NCBI GenBank assembly: GCA_013400975.1
Contig: WBMZ01010262.1
Span: 310,001-374,000 of the forward strand
DNA from: Atrichornis clamosus
Lineage: Eukaryota > Chordata > Aves > Passeriformes > Menuridae
DNA length: 64,000 bases
Reading direction: 5' to 3'
Below, piece by piece: positions 61,047 through 64,000 of this stretch. Positions within the stretch are counted from its first letter, which is position 1; every line of letters starts with the position of its first letter. The notes under the pieces are model-generated. The model was given only the letters and a program-made list of their open reading frames with translations. It ran no database searches and had not been told where the DNA came from. Position numbers and translations under genes: made by a program.

Positions 61047-63359
61047 ATTAAAGTTTTGCAGTGAACACGAATGACACACAAGGTCAGGATTATCCATCTG
61101 AGATGGAAACATCTTTCTAAATGTTTGAGCTGATACAGACAATAGCTGCGGGTGGTGCTGCTAAAAGCTCTCACAAAATCACATTCATTTAAGGAATTAA
61201 AGTATTGTATGAACTAAATAATTTTTTTCCAAGAGAATATAACAATCAAAATGCAATGTACTATGAGTAAATTTTTAATATCGTAAAATTTCAGTACTTT
61301 ATCTGTGTGATTAAATTCTCTGCTTAAGATGGCAAAGTAATTATTCATCAATCCCAGAAAAGTGCTTTTTTCTGCATGCATACTCCCGTGACAAAGTACA
61401 GTATTTCATTTAATTTTGGAGAAGATTACCACCTACCAGAAAAGGGATATAAAATGCAGAAAATCAAATTATGAGCAATAACACTGACTTTGTGTTTTTT
61501 TATTTAGTATTTTCATATTTTATTTTAGTTTTGTAGTGACAGCTTTTTTAAATGCAATTGTGCTATTTGAACATAATAACAACAACACCTGGTACTTAGA
61601 AATTCAAACTATGTGTGAATTCTTTTGAAAGTAACAATGATTTTATTCAGAGGCATCAAGTGGAAACTACTAGTCACAACATGACAGGGAAGAGAAAAAC
61701 ATTTAACAACGGGACCAGAGTTATGATACTTGACTCCAGAACTGGGATGGGGTAGAGATTCACCTACCCAGGTGTTTCCTTACCAATAAAACTCCACAGA
61801 GAAACAATCTGGGAACTCCGTTCCCCTACAGATGCATTCCTTTTTCTGAAGGTCCTCTCCTGTCCAAGTTGTTCTCAGCTCTCACACAGAAGTCTTGCTT
61901 TACCCAAGAGTAACATGAATTTTGTTGTTTTGTGATCGGTTTGGCAAAGTAGCATTGAGACCATTCTATCACTTCTTTGGTGCCACGACTTTGTCACTTC
62001 AAAGGCACAAGGAAATACTTTGGATTTGATATGATTTTTCAGACTAAAGGCTGAGATTGGCGACTTTGAGACCTTACACTTTCAGTAAGCTTGAAGTGGA
62101 TGTGTACTAGTAAAACTACACAGCGAAATTAACTCTTATTCCATATATAAGAATTTAGCTAACAAAAAGTCAGTAATATGGGCAAGATATTTACCAAAAT
62201 GTTAAATTATTACCCCGGCTCAACAAATAATTGTATGGTGATCAGTACCAATAAATCATTCACACTGCTTCAAAAATTTTACAGTATTAAAAAATGGCAA
62301 CAAACAAAAAAGCACAGACAAAAACTCTATTATTTTACAGCTATGGAAGTTCTGCTCCATTCTGCTGTTTGCTTCCTGACAGCTCAGTCTCTGTGCTCTC
62401 ATTGCCTTTTCCACTCTCAATTTTTGATTACCTTTCAGGTTCCATTCAACATGCTTTACTTTTCCATCCTTTCTAACTTTTGGTGAATTTAGACATAACG
62501 GAGAAAGACACGATGCCACTGAAGGAAGCAGAGGAATCCTACCGACCAAAGACAGGAAAGCCTCTCTTAGAGCTTTAACTTAGAAGGAAGTCCTTGTCAA
62601 AGAATGTATTTAAGTGTTATCAGTATGGATGATTTCTATGCTGGGGAGGAGTAAATGGAGGGAAACCAAAGAATGAGAGTCCCAGTGAAAGAGATGAGGA
62701 ACAAGCAATTTAAAAGACAAAAGGGGAAAAAAAAAGTCAAAGCACAAAATACGTAATAAACATCAGGTTCTGAAAACAAGAAAAGAACAAGGACGCAAAC
62801 AAAACAAGCTGTTTCAGTGAAGAAAACACCACAGCTAAGCTTTTCATGTAAAATGTGAAGTACATACAAACAACAGAAAGTGCATCCTGCTCTTTCAACA
62901 CTTTCAAAAATACCTATTAAAAGAACCCTGAACAAGGTACAAGCTGCACTTGTGAAATCTGGAGCTTCATTCTGAAGACTAAGCAAAGACAAAAGCAAAA
63001 TTTGTTGAAATGCATTACTTGTCTGCTCCTTCTGAACACTGTAATTGTGCTTACTCTGTATTCCTGCATGCAACATTGAATCCCTCAGTCTGCTGCCAGG
63101 TTTTCATTCCATATTGTATATTATTGAAGTGTAAAAGTGCTGAATGCGCCCCAGTGCAATTTTAATCATATTATAGAGAATGTTCCAAGCTGATGTAATC
63201 AAATGCCTTTAATTATGGCAATCAAATGTATTATCAGTTTACTATTGCTAGCCCATATTCAGTACACAGAACAGCCCAGAATAGCAGGGTCTGCTATTTG
63301 TACATGACTTGGTTCAACCTTACGGCAAAATGCCTTGTTCAGTTTAGGTACAAATATTT
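61047..63359. other. Unique AT-rich sequence, conserved-looking block near its end
   Basis: No gene recognised. The 146-codon minus-strand frame at 62636-63076 is Phe/Leu/Cys-rich and matches nothing I know. The block 63120-63250 has the texture of a conserved non-coding element (TTTAATTATGGC and AATCAAATG-type homeodomain-like words) but this is an impression only. Confidence 0.55.
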
Positions 63360-64000
63360 TCATAGAATCATGGAATAACAGGTTGGAAGGGGCCTCTAGG
63401 ATCATCTGGCCCAGCCTTTCTTGGCAAAAGTCTAGACAAGATGGCCCAGAACCCTGTCCAGCTGTACCTTAAGTGTGTCCAGGGTTGAGGAATTTACCGC
63501 TTCCCTGGGAAGATTATTCCCATGGCTGACTGTTCCCATTCTGAAAAATTTCCCTCCTGTGGCTAATGGGAATCTCCCCAGCAGTGACATGTACCCATTA
63601 CCCCTCATCTTTTCCAGGTGACTCCTTGTAAAAAAAGAATCTCCATCTTCTCTTAGCCACCCTTTAAGTACTGGCATATGGTGATGAGGTCTCCCCTGAG
63701 CCGCCTTTTCTCAAGGCTGAACAAACCCAGTTCTCTCAGGCTTTCCTCACATGGCAGAGGAGCCCAGTGCTTGGATCGTATTTGTGGCCTCTCCCTGGAC
63801 TCTCTCCAGCCCACCCACACCTCCCACATACAGTGGAGACCAAATCTGAACCCAATATTCCAGGTATGTTTGACAAGCACTGAGTAGAGTAAGATAATGA
63901 CCTCACCTCTGCTGTGGATGCAACCCAGCATCAACACTTTGGACCACCAGCACTTTGGACAGTGCTCCCCAGTGCCAAGCCCACCTCCCCAGTCCAGACA
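63360..64000 (-). mobile_element. CR1 LINE, minus-strand copy reaching the window end
   Basis: The 3' terminus is at the left (TCATAGAATCATGGAATAAC), followed by GGTTGGAAGGGGCCTCTAGG, GATGGCCCAGAACCCTGTCC, CATTACCCCTCATCTTTTCC, GGTGATGAGGTCTCCCCTGA, CTCTCCCTGGACTCTCTCCA and GATGCAACCCAGCATC. This is the longest CR1 copy here and belongs to an older-looking subfamily than those at 12 kb and 17 kb. Clear homology stops at about 63931. The last 70 bases contain a 16-base-period repeat of CACTTTGGAC and may be a different sequence or a rearranged CR1 piece. The element may continue beyond the window. Confidence 0.93.

Noticed and set aside
62636..63076. 146-codon minus-strand frame
   Set aside because: It is Phe/Leu/Cys-rich with no family similarity, splice context or upstream promoter; a chance frame in AT-rich DNA is the better explanation.
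1..64000. tRNA, rRNA, CRISPR or prokaryotic features
   Set aside because: No cloverleaf with A and B box motifs, no rRNA-like sequence and no spaced direct-repeat array was seen; the window is vertebrate-type DNA.

Overview
The window looks like bird nuclear DNA: AT-rich, non-coding, and scattered with chicken-repeat-1 (CR1) LINE fragments. Several carry the CR1 3' terminus of octamer-like repeats (ATTCTRTG), and none ends in poly(A). One long terminal repeat matches, from memory, a family common in avian genomes (5' TGTCGTGGTTTAACC... on the + strand). There are no operons, ribosome-binding sites or dense coding capacity. I found no gene I can name. The longer open frames are CR1 reading frames or their antisense shadows, low-complexity translations, or chance frames of at most about 146 codons. 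The simplest reading is an intergenic desert or the inside of one or more very long introns; a lineage below 'bird' cannot be fixed from this sequence.

Layout. 1-8610 is unique AT-rich sequence with one weak exon-like segment at 2555-2632. 8611-17336 is the repeat-rich part: CR1 copies at 8611-9039 (+), 10571-10900 (+), 12050-12635 (+), 12728-12796 (-), 16690-16764 (+) and 16782-17336 (-). Between them lies a unique block (13160-13405) with four AGATAA motifs and an AP-1 site. 17337-40621 is largely unique, with microsatellites at 19341-19428 and 24697-24730, homopolymer runs, a solo LTR (30423-30958) and a GT/AC hairpin (35033-35071). 40622-64000 carries nine more CR1 pieces: 40622-40725 (+), 42029-42439 (-), 43723-43856 (+), 51656-51797 (+), 55433-55662 (-), 58362-58507 (-), 59581-59750 (+), 60881-61046 (-, a reverse-transcriptase piece) and 63360 to the window end (-). 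A single N at 58536 sits between two near-identical direct copies and is probably an assembly scar.

Nothing here works together as a gene system. The points most worth a second look are the inverted, nearly equal-length CR1 pair at 12 kb and 17 kb, the tail-to-tail CR1 junction at 16764/16782, the N-flanked duplication, the GATA/AP-1 cluster, and three exon-like segments whose splice signals look good but which may be chance. I see no convincing undescribed biological system in this window.
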